This document shows, piece after piece, positions 62,935 to 64,000 of a DNA stretch of 64,000 nucleotides (positions are counted from its first letter, which is position 1; each line of letters starts with the position of its first letter). A program made the position numbers and the translations under genes. The notes beneath the pieces were generated by a model that was not told the origin of the DNA, did no database searches, and saw only the letters and a program-made list of their open reading frames with translations. The DNA comes from Bacteroidetes bacterium GWF2_43_63 (lineage in GTDB: Bacteria > Bacteroidota > Bacteroidia > Bacteroidales > DTU049): positions 1 through 64,000 of the forward strand of contig MEOQ01000043.1 in the NCBI GenBank assembly GCA_001769275.1, read 5' to 3'.

Positions 62935-63135
62935 CAACCTCTCTGCGTCGCGACTGTGTCACGTTCTACGTGAAGCGCGACCTGAGTGCGTTGAAGCAGT
63001 AAAACCTTCAAAGCTCCTCCTGCGAGCTGAAAGCTAGCATGTAACGACTGTAACGTGTAACGACTGTAACTTGTAACGATTGTAACGATTGTAACGTCTG
63101 TAACGCGTAACGTCTGTAACGTTTGTAACGAAAAC
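62935..63135. repeat. Composite island: inverted family C fragment and long GTAACG array (E2)
   Basis: 62935-62998 is an inverted family C copy (CAACCTCTCTGCGTCGCGAC, ACGTTCTACGT hairpin, GCGTTGAAGCA) lacking the inner CGATAGC hairpin. 63041-63135 is family E, about eleven TAAC(G/T) units with spacings of 7-9 bases, again ending in GAAAAC. The gap 62845-63205 contains nothing else but the TATTTTTG element (63182-63189) of nadD. Confidence 0.75.
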
Positions 63136-63205
63136 ATTCAAAGCATTTCCCCCAATCCGACACCAAGTTTCAGGATTATTGTATTTTTGAAAAAGAAACC
63201 AGCGC

Positions 63206-63793
63206 ATGAATTCAAAAAAACAAATCGGTTTATATTTCGGATCATTCAATCCGCCGCACATTGGGCATATGGCCATTGCAAACTATTTGCTTGCGTTTGG
63301 GAACATCGATGAAATCTGGTTTGTAGTATCGCCACAAAACCCCTTAAAAGAAAAACAGTCGCTCATCCAAGGGCGCACAAGGCTGGAGATGGTACGGCGC
63401 GCCATTGGCAACTGCCCCGGCATGCGCGTGAGTGATGTTGAATTCGGCCTGCCTACGCCCAATTACACCATAAACACTTTGGTAAACCTTGAGGAGAAGT
63501 TCCCGGATCATGCATTCTGCCTCATCATGGGTATGGACAATATTCAGACCTTCCACAAATGGAAATCGTGGGAAACGATTCTTGAACAAAACAGGATACT
63601 CGTTTATCCGCGCCCCGGCTTTGATGGAAAGCCACATATAGGCCATCCGCATGTAGAAGTGATAAATGCCCCACTGATGGAAATCAGTTCCAGTTTTATT
63701 CGCGATGCTATAAGTGAAGGCAGGAACATGCGTTTCTTTTTACCGGAAGCGGTAGCAATGATGATTGAAAATGAAGGTTTGTACAAGAGCTGA
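63206..63793 (+). CDS. nadD: Nicotinate-nucleotide adenylyltransferase
   Basis: A 195-residue cytosolic nucleotidyltransferase that joins nicotinate mononucleotide and ATP to make deamido-NAD, in NAD synthesis. The nucleotidyltransferase signature FGSFNPPHIGHMAIA carries HIGH at 18-21; the second conserved region SSSFIRDAISEGRN (about residues 167-180) matches ISSTxIR. Length is normal. A -7 element TATTTTTG lies 17 bases upstream of the ATG. Monocistronic in this window. Confidence 0.94.
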   Translation: MNSKKQIGLYFGSFNPPHIGHMAIANYLLAFGNIDEIWFVVSPQNPLKEKQSLIQGRTRLEMVRRAIGNCPGMRVSDVEFGLPTPNYTINTLVNLEEKFPDHAFCLIMGMDNIQTFHKWKSWETILEQNRILVYPRPGFDGKPHIGHPHVEVINAPLMEISSSFIRDAISEGRNMRFFLPEAVAMMIENEGLYKS

Positions 63794-63860
63794 TATTTAC
63801 CTTCCGACACAAATTATTCAGATTACAGGATATATTAAATGACTGTCTAAAAACAGTTCA

Positions 63861-64000
63861 TTGTTACGACATTCCACCGTTGCGGCCGGTTTTAAATCCC
63901 TCGAAGGGTTTCAAACCCTTCGAGGGATGACTTTCGGCCGGAACATGGAACCGTCGTAACAACTACAAAAACAACGGTCCCATGTCCTTCAGCTCCTACG
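63861..64000 (+). repeat. Family A double-hairpin repeat, copy A4 (cut by the window end)
   Basis: TTGTTACGA (63861-63869) to TCGTAACAA with inner segments CATTCCACCG and CATGGAACCG. Its apex is CCCTCGAAGGGTTT/AACCCTTCGAGGG. Hairpin b begins with CAAAAACAACGG and is cut at 64000. GACTGTCTAAAA at 63841 resembles the terminal repeat of A3. Confidence 0.75.

Noticed and set aside
63041-63135. CRISPR array
   Set aside because: Units are 7-9 bases with no spacers of 30 bases and no cas genes nearby; a simple tandem array.

Overview
The window is chromosomal DNA of a member of the Bacteroidota. Evidence: three secreted proteins end in type IX secretion (T9SS) type A sorting domains. Many genes lie behind the Bacteroidota -7 promoter element TAnnTTTG and few have a Shine-Dalgarno sequence. 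Several families typical of the phylum are present (BT_3928-type DoxX protein, HU-CCDC81/SPOR protein, DUF5723-like protein, PorE-like OmpA protein). MqnA points to menaquinone made by the futalosine route. ADP-forming acetate-CoA ligase and a cyclic-2,3-diphosphoglycerate synthetase-like GTPase would suit an anaerobic or fermentative life. I cannot name the genus. No tRNA, rRNA, CRISPR array, prophage or transposase gene was seen.

Layout. 0-9.5 kb: a structured palindromic element, a DMT transporter, mqnA, a LuxC-type acyl-CoA reductase, an Rrf2 regulator, the MATE/yaaA pair, a secreted alpha/beta hydrolase and two small envelope proteins. 9.5-24 kb: a T9SS cargo protein, argS, the GTPase followed by pyrB-pyrI, a TPR-membrane-LytTR protein, and a 1543-residue T9SS cargo protein with a small secreted partner. 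24-30 kb: a lone OppB-type permease with a DoxX protein, a YncE-like propeller, an NlpC/P60 hydrolase and rsmG. 30-43 kb: an MFS transporter, an OmpA lipoprotein, rarA, a GT2/membrane-protein pair, and a tight four-gene envelope operon (lipoprotein, DUF5723-like, T9SS cargo, CapA). 43-57 kb: a MuiA-like protein, a FAD/FeS D-lactate-type dehydrogenase, pyrG, yidC, two envelope genes and ADP-forming acetate-CoA ligase. 57-64 kb: a TPR protein plus a PorE-like OmpA protein, a small lipoprotein, rpmH (too short for routine ORF calling), an HU-TM-SPOR protein with trmB and an alkyltransferase-like protein, and nadD.

The genes are mostly housekeeping and envelope functions. The unusual part lies between them. 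Nearly every longer intergenic gap holds members of several small repeat families, all without coding capacity and most folding into imperfect hairpins. Family A (four copies) and family B (five units) share an architecture: two adjacent hairpins whose mismatched inner segments are reciprocally complementary to the inner segments of the other hairpin, so the element can fold as two hairpins or as one long cross-paired stem. Apical stems covary between copies. One family A copy sits inside a family C repeat. Other families are a 19-bp-armed palindrome (F), a 'GTAACG' tandem array (E), a 'TTCGACGGAG' family (D), a 'CACGGAT/ATCCGCG' hairpin with conserved mismatches (I) and a 'CCGGAGTATCTGATGG' family (G). 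They look like REP/BIME-type or MITE-type elements moved by a transposase encoded elsewhere. They are the best candidate here for an undescribed system.
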